A DNA stretch of 64,000 bases from Ignatzschineria larvae DSM 13226 (GTDB lineage: Bacteria; Pseudomonadota; Gammaproteobacteria; Cardiobacteriales; Wohlfahrtiimonadaceae). The notes under the pieces are model-generated. The model had not been told where the DNA came from and did not search any database. It was given only the letters and a program-made list of their open reading frames with translations. How positions within the stretch are numbered: the stretch's first letter is position 1; every line of letters begins with the position of its first letter. Shown piece by piece: positions 48,750 through 58,687 of the stretch. The stretch covers positions 2,187,501 through 2,251,500 of the forward strand of contig NZ_CP150637.1 of the NCBI RefSeq assembly GCF_038500265.1. Reading direction: 5' to 3'. The position numbers and the translations under genes were made by a program.

Positions 48750-48849
48750 ATCATTATCATATGCTTATAGCCTATTGACTATAAATCTTTAAATTGTCAT
48801 CTAACCAATCATCGTATCACAAGGATTCGGTATGATTTGACGATTCAAA

Positions 48850-49431
48850 TTAAAGTGTTGCACCACCAACAGGACGGTTACATGGGCAAAGCTCATCAGT
48901 TTGAAGTGCATCAAGGATACGTAAAACTTCAGGAACATTACGACCAACGCTATCTGGGTTTACAGAAACGTGTTGGATAACATTGTGTGGGTCAACGATG
49001 AAAGTTGCACGTAAGCAAACACCTGAGTTCTCATCACGAACACCAAGCATATCCACTAATTCACCCGCTGGATCACCAAATGAGTAATGGTTTAATTTAT
49101 CCAAATCTGGATGGTCGCGTCTCCAAGCAAGTTTACAGAATTCGTTATCTGTAGAACCGCCCATTAATACTGCATCACGATCTTCAAATTCTTTTGCAAT
49201 TTTACCGAACTCAACGATTTCAGTTGGGCAAACAAATGTAAAGTCTTTTGGATAGAAGTAAATCACTTTCCATTTACCTGGGAATGATTTTTCTGTGATT
49301 GTTTCAAATGCAGATTCACCATTCTCTTCAGGATTATTAAAACCTGGTTTAGCAGCAACCACTTCAAATGGTTCTAAAGTGTCACCTACTGTTTTAGGAA
49401 TACGATATGTAAAGTCTGTTTCAAAAGCCAT
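48850..49431 (-). CDS. ahpC: AhpC-type peroxiredoxin
   Basis: The 193-residue cytosolic 2-Cys peroxiredoxin reduces peroxides. The peroxidatic cysteine is C68 in PKDFTFVCPTE and resolving cysteines are C182/C184 in ELCPCNRPVGG. The PGKWKVIYFYPKDFTF and IVDPHNVIQHVSV segments look more like the mycobacterial AhpC, which uses AhpD, than like the enterobacterial AhpC-AhpF type. No ahpD or ahpF lies next to it. AAGGAG precedes the ATG. Confidence 0.94.
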   Translation of the reverse strand: MAFETDFTYRIPKTVGDTLEPFEVVAAKPGFNNPEENGESAFETITEKSFPGKWKVIYFYPKDFTFVCPTEIVEFGKIAKEFEDRDAVLMGGSTDNEFCKLAWRRDHPDLDKLNHYSFGDPAGELVDMLGVRDENSGVCLRATFIVDPHNVIQHVSVNPDSVGRNVPEVLRILDALQTDELCPCNRPVGGATL

Positions 49432-49649
49432 TGAAAACTCCTTATTTAAACAAAGTGATTCGGAAACTAATTGGAATGAAGATTATTTCTCCACTCTCGA
49501 CATAATCTATAATAGGGGCTTTCTTCCGACAATTCAATGGATAGACTCATTGAATTATCGAAAGGCTCTTATAATTATTATTAATGATGCGAAATTTAAA
49601 ATAATTATCCCCTATTAAAGCTAGATTATTCCTCATAACAGAGAGCTTC

Positions 49650-52600
49650 TTATGAAGAAGTCTTATCTGAATCTGTCGAAGCCTGACTGGTAGATTCTGA
49701 TTTTCCAGCTTCTACTGCCGCTTTAGGCTCTGAATTTCCTTTTTTATTAGGCAATACATCATCAGAGACAATCACTTTCGTCCGATTTTTCGCTTTTGAA
49801 CGCGTAGGTTTTCCCGGTTTAATTGTCCGGCCACCTTTGCGCCCGCGATTATTCGAAGGACGTTTATCTTGGACTTCTTCTTTAGTTTCCTCTGTCGTTT
49901 TTTCCTCTTTTGCCACTTCTTCTTTTATCGTTTCTACAGCTTTTGACGTATCTGTGTCGTTGCTTTTTTCCTGATTCGCACTATCTTGTGCATTCTCTAC
50001 AACTACAGCCGCTGTTGCGATAGCTTCTTGTACAACTGAATCTTCAGATACTTCTGCTGCCTTCGCAGTGATTTCAGTCGTTAGAGAGTCTGAACTATTT
50101 ATCACTTCAGCTTCTTTAGGCTCCATAGCAACATTTTGCACTACGTCAGATTCGACAACCTTCTCTGCAACGTTATTGGTTTCTAAAGTATCTGCCGGCA
50201 CAGTGACTTCCTCTGAGTGATTCGTATCAGCAGTATGAGTAGATTCCACTGAAGTCGATGTAACCACTACAGCTGCAGTATCTTGAACATCAGTTGTAAT
50301 GACAGCCTCTGCTTTATTATCTGCCAACTCGGTGACTTCTAGTGCTGAAGAAAAGCTATCAGACTCCATAACAGAAGACTCTACCGATGGCATGGATACA
50401 TCCTGTTTTGCTTCAGTAGCGACAGAAACAGCCTCTTGATTAGCGACAGAAGTTGTGCTCTCTACAATTACTGTATCCACATTTGCCGCAACGGGGGTCG
50501 TCATTGAATTCTCCGCTGAGTGGGTTTCTGAACTCGCTTCAATCGCATCTGTCGATTCTAAAGCATCAGCCTCAATCATCTTTATCGCTCTACGATTACG
50601 ACCTTTGCTAATCGTCATTTTCTGCACAGAATCATTCTCTAATGCAATCACTGCCACCGTTGCCGCAATGGTTTTCTCAGGTTTTGTAATAATATCCATT
50701 GCATCATCTGAGATTACAGGGCGTATTGATTCTACGGCTTTCTTCTCATTAGATACCGGCTCACTCACGATCTCTTTAACCTGCTCTTTTGCAATACGAG
50801 GACGGCCTTGACGAATAACCCGCTCTTCAACTTTATCGCCGACAGTCACCTGAATAACCTCTTCCCCTTTCTCATTAATCACGCTATCAGGATCCCGTTT
50901 TTCAGGACGACTCTGCTTATTACTGCGACGTGAACGATTTTGAGATGAGGAACGACTCTCCTGTTTTGCACCTTTTTCTTGCGCATTATTCTCGACAGAA
51001 TCTCTCTTTTTCGCGTCATTATCTTTAGCCGTATTCTCTTTAGTATCGTGATCCGGCGTTACCGCTTGATTACGAGATTTGCGATCATTATCTCTCGCCT
51101 CATTTCGATCATTACGGCCTTTCCCCTCATTATTTCTCACTTGAGATTTTTGATCTTGCTGACGATTCACTTGGTTATCATTCTCTTGCTTCGATTGCCG
51201 GCGAGACTGATCATTCCCTGAGCCATTTTGCTCATTACGTCTACGGTCATTATTACGATCACTACGTTCGTTATTGCGATCATTACTTCGGTCATTCTGC
51301 CCATTACGGCGATTACCTTTCTGCCCCTGATTATTGCTTTCACGAGTTGACTCTTCAGCATTCGCATTCTGATTAAACTCAGCCCCTAAATCAACCTCGC
51401 GTTCAATCGTTTCAATCGTATTGCGACTTGGATGATTATGGCGCTGATTACGTTGACGATTACTATTATTACCCCGTGCACGATTACCATTTTTATTGTT
51501 ACGCTGATTTTTGTTATCTCGCGGTTTTTTATTATTCTCTTTACTCTCTGTTTGCGCCTCATCCTTCGCGAAGAAACCTTTAATATAGCTTAGAATACTG
51601 TTCAAAAGCGTTTGAGATTTAGCCAAAATGTCTGCTTTTTTCTCTGCTATTACTACTTTTGGCGGTGGTGCAATGGGTGAGATACCAGAAACAACCGGCT
51701 TCTCCATCACTTTTTTACTCTGTATGACAGCCTCACTACGCATATCTTCTAAGGTCACTTCTTCCTTAATAAGATGCGTTTCACTATCTTCCCCAACAAT
51801 TTCGTCACTCACACGATAGCGTGTTATTTTGAAATGAGGTGTGTCTAAATGCGTATCCGGAATAATAATAACGCGAACATTTAAACGCGCTTCAATGTCT
51901 TCAACATCTGCTCGTTTTTCATTTAAGAGATAAACTGCAACGTTGACCGGAACCTGAATGACAAGCTCAGAGGTTTTCTCTTTAAGGGATTCCTCCTCGA
52001 TCAAACGCAAAATACCAAGTGCTAATGATTTCGTATCCCGAATCGTACCTTGTCCCTCACAACGAGGGCAGACAATATGAGATGTTTCATCTAACGAAGG
52101 GCGAAGACGTTGACGTGACATCTCAAGTAGACCAAAACGAGAAATCTGTCCTACTTGAATACGCGCACGATCTGAAGCAAGCGCATCGTGAAGTGCACTC
52201 TCTACTTTCCGTTGATTCTTACTCTCAAGCATATCGATAAAGTCGATCACCACTAAACCGCCAAGGTCTCGTAACTTTAACTGACGCGCGATCTCTTCTG
52301 CTGCCTCAAGGTTCGTATTAAGTGCTGTATCTTCAATATCAGCTCCTTTTGTTGAACGCCCCGAGTTAATATCGATCGATACTAATGCTTCTGTATGGTC
52401 AAAAACGAGAGCACCCCCAGAAGGAAGACGGACATTTCGCTCATAAGCAGTTTGAATTTGTGACTCTACTTGGAAACGGGTAAAGAGTGGTACTTGATCT
52501 TCATAGAGTTTAATCTTATCGCCAATTTGCGGCATAATATTATTGATAAAGATCTCTGCTTCTTTGAAGACCTCTTCATCATCGATCAAAATCTCACCAA

Positions 52601-53267
52601 TATCGCTACGATAATAATCCCGAAGTGCGCGAATAATAATATTACTCTCTTGGAAAATAAGGAGTGGTGCAGGCTTTTTACCGGCATCTAAAATCGCTTC
52701 CCAAAGCATAATGAGATAGTCTAAATCCCACTGTAATTCTTCTGCTGTCCGCCCCATTCCCGCAGTACGAACGATAATCCCCATCTCTTCAGGAATTGCA
52801 AGCGCCGACATCGCATCACGAATCTCTGCACGCTGTTTACCAGAAATGCGACGAGAGACTCCTCCCGCTTTAGGGTTGTTCGGCATTAAAACAAGATAAC
52901 GACCCGCAAGAGAGACATACGTTGTTAAAGCCGCGCCTTTATTACCCCGCTCTTCTCGCTCTACTTGCACAATAAGTTCTGTGCCCTCTTCAAGTTGATC
53001 CTTCACTGACAATGAATGATCGCCTGGATTTTTGTAGTACTCTCTTGCGATCTCTTTAAAAGGCAAGAATCCATGGCGCTCTGAACCATAATCTACGAAA
53101 CATGCTTCAAGCGAAGGTTCAATTCGTGTAATTTTCCCTTTATAGATATTGGCTTTTTTCTGTTTTGTTGCCACATTTTCAATATCTAAATCATATAAGT
53201 GTTGCCCATCCACTAGGGCTACGCGCATCTCTTCTTGTTGAGTCGCGTTAATTAGCATCCGCTTCAT
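49650..53267 (-). CDS. rne: Ribonuclease E
   Basis: RNase E is the main endonuclease of mRNA decay and rRNA/tRNA processing and scaffolds the degradosome. Residues 1 to about 410 hold the catalytic half: an S1 domain (about 35-120, [14 protein letters not shown]), the 5'-sensor/RNase H-like region, the active-site residues D299 and D342 ([18 protein letters not shown]), and the Zn-link CPRC at 400-403. The remaining part to 1205 is low complexity: an Asn/Arg/Asp-rich RNA-binding-like tract (about 595-740), then acidic Ser/Thr/Val/Glu repeats. The total is longer than E. coli RNase E (1061). Confidence 0.97.
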   Translation of the reverse strand: MKRMLINATQQEEMRVALVDGQHLYDLDIENVATKQKKANIYKGKITRIEPSLEACFVDYGSERHGFLPFKEIAREYYKNPGDHSLSVKDQLEEGTELIVQVEREERGNKGAALTTYVSLAGRYLVLMPNNPKAGGVSRRISGKQRAEIRDAMSALAIPEEMGIIVRTAGMGRTAEELQWDLDYLIMLWEAILDAGKKPAPLLIFQESNIIIRALRDYYRSDIGEILIDDEEVFKEAEIFINNIMPQIGDKIKLYEDQVPLFTRFQVESQIQTAYERNVRLPSGGALVFDHTEALVSIDINSGRSTKGADIEDTALNTNLEAAEEIARQLKLRDLGGLVVIDFIDMLESKNQRKVESALHDALASDRARIQVGQISRFGLLEMSRQRLRPSLDETSHIVCPRCEGQGTIRDTKSLALGILRLIEEESLKEKTSELVIQVPVNVAVYLLNEKRADVEDIEARLNVRVIIIPDTHLDTPHFKITRYRVSDEIVGEDSETHLIKEEVTLEDMRSEAVIQSKKVMEKPVVSGISPIAPPPKVVIAEKKADILAKSQTLLNSILSYIKGFFAKDEAQTESKENNKKPRDNKNQRNNKNGNRARGNNSNRQRNQRHNHPSRNTIETIEREVDLGAEFNQNANAEESTRESNNQGQKGNRRNGQNDRSNDRNNERSDRNNDRRRNEQNGSGNDQSRRQSKQENDNQVNRQQDQKSQVRNNEGKGRNDRNEARDNDRKSRNQAVTPDHDTKENTAKDNDAKKRDSVENNAQEKGAKQESRSSSQNRSRRSNKQSRPEKRDPDSVINEKGEEVIQVTVGDKVEERVIRQGRPRIAKEQVKEIVSEPVSNEKKAVESIRPVISDDAMDIITKPEKTIAATVAVIALENDSVQKMTISKGRNRRAIKMIEADALESTDAIEASSETHSAENSMTTPVAANVDTVIVESTTSVANQEAVSVATEAKQDVSMPSVESSVMESDSFSSALEVTELADNKAEAVITTDVQDTAAVVVTSTSVESTHTADTNHSEEVTVPADTLETNNVAEKVVESDVVQNVAMEPKEAEVINSSDSLTTEITAKAAEVSEDSVVQEAIATAAVVVENAQDSANQEKSNDTDTSKAVETIKEEVAKEEKTTEETKEEVQDKRPSNNRGRKGGRTIKPGKPTRSKAKNRTKVIVSDDVLPNKKGNSEPKAAVEAGKSESTSQASTDSDKTSS

Positions 53268-53419
53268 TTTTTCTCCAGTACAGTAGCTAACATCTCTTTT
53301 TGGGGCTACACCTGTCGCCCTATGACGCTGTAAATAGGTTATTAAATTACTCCATCACAACGTCTTGTGGTTTACTTCTTAATTTCTAAGGTCACAATTA
53401 CGGTTTATTCTCCCGTTCA

Positions 53420-53641
53420 ATGTCTCGTAATGAAATTCCACCGATCGCTTTAGATCATCTAGACTACCAAGAGCCGTTAAAAAATGATGATCCACGAATT
53501 GTGATTTTTGTGATTGATTACGTATTTAAATTGTGTCTCGAAAATAGAAGAGAACGCCTTATTATAGACATTCATCAAGTGATTACCCTATTTGAAAAAG
53601 ATCATGCTCACTACCGATATTTATGTAATTATTATTCTTAA
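53420..53641 (+). CDS. Hypothetical 73-residue protein (weak)
   Basis: A frame divergent from rne encodes a polar, helical-looking protein with no recognised motif. It has no Shine-Dalgarno before the ATG and would be antisense to the probable rne leader. The composition is protein-like, but support is thin. Confidence 0.25.
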   Translation: MSRNEIPPIALDHLDYQEPLKNDDPRIVIFVIDYVFKLCLENRRERLIIDIHQVITLFEKDHAHYRYLCNYYS

Positions 53642-53680
53642 CGTATTGTTCTTAAGGTGTTTTTATTAAAGTTACTCTTA

Positions 53681-53751
53681 ACAATTATGTGCTTAACAAA
53701 TTGTTCTTAACAAATTGCTTTTAGCAAATTGCTTTTAGCAAATTGCTTTTA
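53681..53751. repeat. Five tandem ~14-bp repeats
   Basis: Units of the form (a/g)caaattgctttta are repeated five times. The last two are identical and the earlier ones are diverged. They lie between the weak ORF and the end of the lipoprotein gene. Confidence 0.8.
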
Positions 53752-53895
53752 AAGTAACTTTATTTTGAAACTATTTTTAAACCACTTTCAAACATAATCT
53801 AAAATGCAGATTAGCCCAAGAGACAATCGTCCAGTGGGCTAGATCATTACATCTATAATGTTTTGCTGAAAGCTACTTAAATTATCATGCGCGAT

Positions 53896-54627
53896 CTAGT
53901 TACCCGCTGATCGAGCACTTTGTGCCGCTGCGATAATTTGGCGATTGCGTTGAATAAGCTCTTCATTTTGCGTAAAGCTAATAGATTTATTCGCCATCTG
54001 TTCGGCCGCTGCATAATTTTTCTGATGTAGGCGAATTTGCGCTAAATCATACCAAATACTTGCATTTCTCGGCTCTAGACGAACAGCACGCTCAAGTGAA
54101 CTTGCTGCTTTATCTAAACGATTTTCAGATACGGCTTTACGTGCATCTTCGAGCAATGTTTTTACTGCATTATTGCCTGCTGCAGGGGCTGGTGCTTGAG
54201 CTGTTGGCGCTGTGGCCACTGGGGCTTGCGCTACAGGTTGTGCGGGCGCAGGTGCAACAGTTGTGCCGCCATAATTAGGCTGCGGGACTGTCGCATTTGG
54301 CGCCGGCATTGGGTATCCACTATTAGTACTATTCGCCGCAACTGGCCAATTAGCCGTAGGCTCTGGAAAAACAGGCTCATTAGGCACTGTGCTAGCGCCG
54401 TTTTGTGGTGCTTGCATTCCAAGGAAGCCCATTTCATTGCTTTGAGGCGCTTGAACAGCTGGAGCATCATTTAATGCATAGGCTGTCGCTGTTCCATCAG
54501 TACCTGAAAAAGTGGGTTGTTGATAAGGTTGACCTTGTACAGGACGGACACGCGCACCTTGTGGCGCCGTTCCGGCACAAGCCGTCAATACGAGTAAACT
54601 CATTAAAAAAATGGCATTTCTTTTCAC
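53896..54627 (-). CDS. TPR-containing lipoprotein
   Basis: The 243-residue protein starts with a lipoprotein signal peptide (MKRNAIFLMSLLVLTAC; lipobox LTAC, Cys17). A Pro/Ala/Gln-rich disordered stretch runs to about residue 150. The C-terminal 85 residues hold about two TPR units (ENRLDKAASSLERAVRLEP and LAQIRLHQKNYAAAEQMA). It starts with GTG, eight bases after AAGGA. It lies downstream of mrcB on the same strand and may assist cell-wall synthesis, by position only. Confidence 0.85.
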   Translation of the reverse strand: MKRNAIFLMSLLVLTACAGTAPQGARVRPVQGQPYQQPTFSGTDGTATAYALNDAPAVQAPQSNEMGFLGMQAPQNGASTVPNEPVFPEPTANWPVAANSTNSGYPMPAPNATVPQPNYGGTTVAPAPAQPVAQAPVATAPTAQAPAPAAGNNAVKTLLEDARKAVSENRLDKAASSLERAVRLEPRNASIWYDLAQIRLHQKNYAAAEQMANKSISFTQNEELIQRNRQIIAAAQSARSAGN

Positions 54628-54732
54628 GAAAATATCCTTAAACTAAATTCTGTTGCATGATCAATAATGCATATAATGTTGCACTAATTTATCACAAGTT
54701 AACAGTTTAATACAGTGAGTGTTTTACCTCTA

Positions 54733-57084
54733 TTAATCAAAAATAAATCCACCTGATTCTGGCGTCGGTACTGTATAACATTCCGTCGCAAACATCGGTT
54801 GATATCCTGAAATAAAAGGAAGTGTTCGAATCTTAGTATCTGGGCAAGCAGTCATCGGCGGTAACAAGCCCGTTGAGAGATCTACGGCCACATCAATCAC
54901 GTCAGAAGGGCGTGATTGGGCAATATCTTCTAAATAGAGGTTTTTCATCGCATTCGCCCAAATAGGGAGCGCGCCAGCCGTACCGGTTAAACGATGAATC
55001 GATTTATTATCATCTCGCCCAACCCAAGTCACAGCAGTGTAATTGCCAGTAAATCCAGCAAACCAGCTATCACGATAATCATTCGTTGTCCCTGTCTTCG
55101 CCGCCATTTTCACATTTCCGACACTATTCCGGACAGATCCGGCTGTCCCCTGAGAGACGACCTCCATCATCGCTTGTGTAATCAAATAGTTGGGCGCCGA
55201 ATCAATAGCCTGTATTGGGTCTACTTCTAATTGCGCTAACAAATTACTACGCATATCTGTCACCTCACGAATTGCTCTAAGTGGTGTAAAATACCCGCCA
55301 TTTGCAATTGTTGAGTACATCTGTGCCACTTCAATCGGCGGCAAATCTACAGCACCAAGAAGAGAAGCCGGTACTGCTGGTAATGTATATTTTATAGGAT
55401 TTACACCGACACGATAGAGCGTATCCACCACATTTTCAAGACCAATATCAAGCCCTACTCGTATCACAGGTAAGTTATATGATTTCGCTAATGCCGTAAT
55501 TAAAGGCACCCATCCATGTAGTCGCCGATCATAGTTATTCGGCTCCCATATTTTCCCACCTACAGGTAGACTCACCGGTGAGGCATCATCAAGGGGGGTT
55601 GCTAATGAGTAGCGACTTGGTTCTTCAAGCGCTCGCAGGTAAACAAAAGGTTTCACTAATGAGCCAATTGGACGATTGGTATTGAGTGCTCTATTGAATC
55701 CTGCTTGTCGCACATTACGATCCCCAACAATCGCAGAGATTTCCCCGGTATTATTCTTCGCAATGACGATTGCCCCTTGTAGAATATTCGAAGAGAGCCC
55801 TCTATTTTTCTCAATTTGCGTTAATGTCTCAACCACAGATTTTTCCGCATAGTCCTGCACAATCGGGTCGAGCGTTGTGAAGATACGAAGCCCACCTGCT
55901 TTAAGCTGATCTGCACTATATTGCGCTTTGAGCTGTTTATAAACAAGCTCGATAAACGCCGGGAATTTAGTATTCGCCGGTGGTGGATTCTCTAAAATCT
56001 TAAGCGGTTCGGCTTTCACCAACGCACCATCTTCGGCACTCAGTAACCCCTGATCTACCAATACATCAATAATGAGATTACGACGTTTAATGGCTACTTC
56101 AGGGTGACGACGGGGATTATAACTACTCGGACTTGGAATGACTGCGACAAGCGTTGCAATCTCACCGATAGAGAGTTCATTGACTGGCTTTCCAAAGAAA
56201 AATTCACTGGCTAAACCAAAGCCATGAATCGCCCGGTCTCCATCTTGCGATAGGTAAATTTCATTAATATAAGCCTCTAAAATTTCATCTTTATCAAAGC
56301 GCCAATCTAAGACAATTGCATAGAACATCTCTTGAATTTTTCGTTCTAATGTTTTTTCATTGGTCAAAAAGTAGTTTTTAACCAATTGTTGCGTAAGAGT
56401 TGATCCCCCTTGAACATTGCGCCCTGCTTTAAAGTTGGTCACAACTGCTCGGAGAATCCCTTTCGGATTAATACCAAAATGTTGGTAATAGGATCGATCT
56501 TCCATCGCAAGCAACGTATCAATTAACATCGGTGGAATATCTTCCCGCTTCAGTAAAATACGATCCTCATTATGAGTAGGGTAGATTGAAGCAATCAACA
56601 GAGGTTCAATACGAGTCAAAGAGAGTTCATGCCCGGTTGCACGGTCAATCACCTTAGAGATGGTATTTTTATTAAAAAAGACCTCTAGCGTGTGAGATTC
56701 TTCAGTACCATCACTATAGGTAAATGGACGAGTATGAATCGTTACTATATTCTTCGCCTCATCAAAATGAAAAGTTCCTGGTTGAGAGACCGATTTTGTT
56801 GGTCGATAAAGAATCCACTCAAGCTCTTGAAGTAGATCTTTCGATTTAAGATGCTGCCCTGCAAAGAGTTCTAAGGGCCGAGCATAAACCCGCGCCGGAA
56901 GCGCCCATTGCCGATTTTCAAATTCAGGCGTCACTTCATGATCTGCCTTAATAATAAAATAAGCAAATATCGGTAAAGATAACAGCGCAAAAATTACAAT
57001 AATGGAAATGATTAATCGCATTAGATAAGCAATTGCACGATTCACACGTTCACCGAATGTAAGATATTTCTTTTTGTCTTTCAT
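54733..57084 (-). CDS. mrcB: Penicillin-binding protein 1B
   Basis: This bifunctional class A PBP makes and crosslinks peptidoglycan at the inner membrane. One N-terminal membrane helix (about 20-48) precedes a UB2H-like region. The GT51 glycosyltransferase has the catalytic Glu in EDRSYYQHFGINP and GGSTLTQQLVKNYF. The transpeptidase has the Ser of PIGSLVKPFVYLRA, the SYN motif in AKSYNLPVI, and KTGTTNDYRDSWFAGFTG. The length of 783 residues and the architecture fit PBP1B. The LpoB-type activator is not in the window. Confidence 0.95.
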   Translation of the reverse strand: MKDKKKYLTFGERVNRAIAYLMRLIISIIVIFALLSLPIFAYFIIKADHEVTPEFENRQWALPARVYARPLELFAGQHLKSKDLLQELEWILYRPTKSVSQPGTFHFDEAKNIVTIHTRPFTYSDGTEESHTLEVFFNKNTISKVIDRATGHELSLTRIEPLLIASIYPTHNEDRILLKREDIPPMLIDTLLAMEDRSYYQHFGINPKGILRAVVTNFKAGRNVQGGSTLTQQLVKNYFLTNEKTLERKIQEMFYAIVLDWRFDKDEILEAYINEIYLSQDGDRAIHGFGLASEFFFGKPVNELSIGEIATLVAVIPSPSSYNPRRHPEVAIKRRNLIIDVLVDQGLLSAEDGALVKAEPLKILENPPPANTKFPAFIELVYKQLKAQYSADQLKAGGLRIFTTLDPIVQDYAEKSVVETLTQIEKNRGLSSNILQGAIVIAKNNTGEISAIVGDRNVRQAGFNRALNTNRPIGSLVKPFVYLRALEEPSRYSLATPLDDASPVSLPVGGKIWEPNNYDRRLHGWVPLITALAKSYNLPVIRVGLDIGLENVVDTLYRVGVNPIKYTLPAVPASLLGAVDLPPIEVAQMYSTIANGGYFTPLRAIREVTDMRSNLLAQLEVDPIQAIDSAPNYLITQAMMEVVSQGTAGSVRNSVGNVKMAAKTGTTNDYRDSWFAGFTGNYTAVTWVGRDDNKSIHRLTGTAGALPIWANAMKNLYLEDIAQSRPSDVIDVAVDLSTGLLPPMTACPDTKIRTLPFISGYQPMFATECYTVPTPESGGFIFD

Positions 57085-57192
57085 AAAGATAGATAAACCA
57101 ACAATAATGAGAAGTTTTCATTGACAGAACCCATCCTTGAGTGCTGTTCAAAAATACTTCTAGTGGTGTAAATTAGGTGGCAAAACAGAAAA

Positions 57193-57221
57193 TTGACCTA
57201 CCGCAAGTATGGCATTATATA
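57193..57221 (+). promoter_or_regulatory. Sigma70-like promoter for corC
   Basis: TTGACC (57193-57198) and TATATA (57216-57221) are 17 bp apart, giving a leader of about 170 nt before the corC ATG. Confidence 0.65.
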
Positions 57222-57309
57222 AGATACTATCTTTAATGAAAAATATACTTTTTCCTGCTTTATAGAGTAGTATTTTACAATGTAACAGTATAATCTAGAT
57301 AAAAATAGT

Positions 57310-57341
57310 CGCTATGATAATGAATATTATCGTAAATAGCG
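57310..57341 (+). promoter_or_regulatory. Inverted repeat in the corC leader
   Basis: CGCTAT-GATAAT-gaat-ATTATC-gtaa-ATAGCG forms a 12-bp stem with a 4-nt bulge. The inner GATAAT/ATTATC arms resemble Fur-box hexamers, though the spacing is non-standard. It could be a leader hairpin or an operator. Confidence 0.4.
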
Positions 57342-57398
57342 TCCTGATTAATATTTCAAAAACCCTGTAAATTAGTCCATAGAGGTAAAGTTAAGACA

Positions 57399-58244
57399 AT
57401 GACTGATGACGGAAGTAGGAAAGGCGAATCTTGGTTGCAACGATTAGGGTTCGATAAACATAAAGACGTAACAATCGATACATTATTACGTGACTGTGAG
57501 GAAGTTAGAGCACAAGGACTTATTAGCGATGATTCAGCAGAGATGATCCGCGCTATTATCGCTGGCTCTAATCAAATCGTACGAGACATCATGATCCCTC
57601 GAGCCAAAATGGTGACCATCTCCATCGATGAAGCACCAGAGGTAATTATGGATCGTATTATTGCTTCGGGACACTCACGTTTTCCAGTACTTTCAGAAAA
57701 TCATGAAGAGATTATGGGGATTTTACTCTCTAAAGATCTCCTTCCTTATGTAGGCGAATCTTCACTTGATATTAAGTCGCTAATTCGCCCTGTAGAATAT
57801 GTACCTGAAGGAAAATTTATTACGGCGCTCATTAATGATTTTCGAATGAAACGAATTCATCTCGCCTTAGTAGTGGATGAATTTGGCTCAGTATCAGGAT
57901 TAATTACCATTGAAGATCTCTTAGAACAGATCGTCGGCGATATCGATGATGAACATGACCGTAAAGAGGAACCTCAAGAGTTTGTCAAAATTATTGGTGA
58001 AAATCTCTATCAAGTCAATGCGCTAATTCCACTTGAAGAGTTTAACGCTTATTTTGATCGACACTACGAAGAGGAAGATGTTGAAACGCTAGGCGGATTG
58101 ATCATGATGACAGCCGGAAGCTTACCACCGGAAAACACGATTGTGGAACTTGATGATATGACATTTAAGATTCTTCCCTTTAGTGGCAACTATTTAGAAG
58201 CGGTTGAACTCACTTTTAATAGCGAGCAGCTTAATAATAGTTAA
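57399..58244 (+). CDS. corC: CorC/HlyC-family CBS protein (YbeX)
   Basis: CorC-like proteins are linked to magnesium/cobalt efflux in Salmonella and to ribosome metabolism as YbeX in E. coli. The 281-residue protein has two CBS domains (about 60-185, IMIPRAKMVTISID and LIRPVEYVPEGKFI) and a C-terminal CorC_HlyC/transporter-associated domain (about 200-275, NLYQVNALIPLEEFNAYF, TLGGLIMMTAGSLP). It is the short, soluble form without a DUF21 membrane domain. Confidence 0.93.
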   Translation: MTDDGSRKGESWLQRLGFDKHKDVTIDTLLRDCEEVRAQGLISDDSAEMIRAIIAGSNQIVRDIMIPRAKMVTISIDEAPEVIMDRIIASGHSRFPVLSENHEEIMGILLSKDLLPYVGESSLDIKSLIRPVEYVPEGKFITALINDFRMKRIHLALVVDEFGSVSGLITIEDLLEQIVGDIDDEHDRKEEPQEFVKIIGENLYQVNALIPLEEFNAYFDRHYEEEDVETLGGLIMMTAGSLPPENTIVELDDMTFKILPFSGNYLEAVELTFNSEQLNNS

Positions 58245-58375
58245 TCCCATCAGAGAGGAAATAATGAGGCATTCATTCAAGCATCAGATAGTCTCTTTAT
58301 GATCGATAAAAAAGCGGTAAAACAGGGAGAAGAGCGCTTCAATTGTCTATTTTTTCAACAAATGAGTTTTCTTGT

Positions 58376-58404
58376 TTGACAAAAGAGGACTTCTCCCTTA
58401 AGAT
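58376..58404 (+). promoter_or_regulatory. Consensus-like promoter of tRNA-Asn
   Basis: TTGACA (58376-58381) and TAAGAT (58399-58404) are exactly 17 bp apart, with the mature tRNA beginning at 58418. Confidence 0.85.
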
Positions 58405-58417
58405 GACAATCCTTAAT

Positions 58418-58494
58418 TCCTCGATAGCTCAGTTGGTAGTAGCACTTGACTGTTAATCAAGGGGTCCCTGGTTCGAGCCCAGGTCGAGGAGCCA
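58418..58494 (+). tRNA. tRNA-Asn (anticodon GTT)
   Basis: The sequence folds as a tRNA of 77 nt including an encoded CCA. The acceptor stem TCCTCGA pairs with TCGAGGA, discriminator G. The anticodon arm CTTGA-CTGTTAA-TCAAG gives GTT. The T arm CCTGG-TTCGAGC-CCAGG is standard. The D arm reads GCTC-AGTTGGTAG-TAGC, one base longer than the common GCTC-AGTTGGTA-GAGC form, leaving a C-U mismatch at 13-22 or a bulge. The gene has its own promoter and terminator. Confidence 0.95.
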
Positions 58495-58503
58495 AATTAA
58501 GTG

Positions 58504-58533
58504 AAGCCTGAATCAATGATTCAGGCTTTTTTA
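58504..58533 (+). terminator. Rho-independent terminator of tRNA-Asn
   Basis: AAGCCTGAATCA pairs with TGATTCAGGCTT and is followed by TTTTA, ten bases after the CCA end. Confidence 0.88.
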
Positions 58534-58687
58534 TTGCCTGCAACGACCTAATCATTTCATTCCTCACTAGCTTCAGCTAAAATAACGCTTCATATCAATG
58601 ATTCATCTATCATCAACAGATCCATCAATGATAAAAAATAGTGCTAAACAATAATAAGATCGAAGACTAATTGAAGGGTATCATCTA

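Larger units (their letters stand above)
48463..48849. other. Intergenic region with two terminators (convergent genes)
   Basis: This region holds the plus-strand terminator at 48530-48573 and the minus-strand ahpC terminator at 48716-48749. Between them, TTACCCT (about 48680) and AGGGTAA (48710) could form a further long-loop hairpin. No gene is supported. Confidence 0.5.
53268..53895. other. rne leader, A+T-rich repeats and weak ORF
   Basis: The gap holds the presumed rne promoter and leader (rne leaders are long and autoregulatory in E. coli), a 73-codon plus-strand ORF of low support, a 14-bp tandem repeat (53681-53751) and a hairpin TAGCCCA/TGGGCTA (53812-53841) that could end the lipoprotein transcript on the minus strand. 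Confidence 0.5.
57085..57398. other. Divergent promoter region of mrcB and corC
   Basis: This holds a good plus-strand promoter at 57193-57221 and an inverted repeat at 57310-57341. The mrcB promoter must lie on the minus strand here but is not clear. No ORF is supported. Confidence 0.5.
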
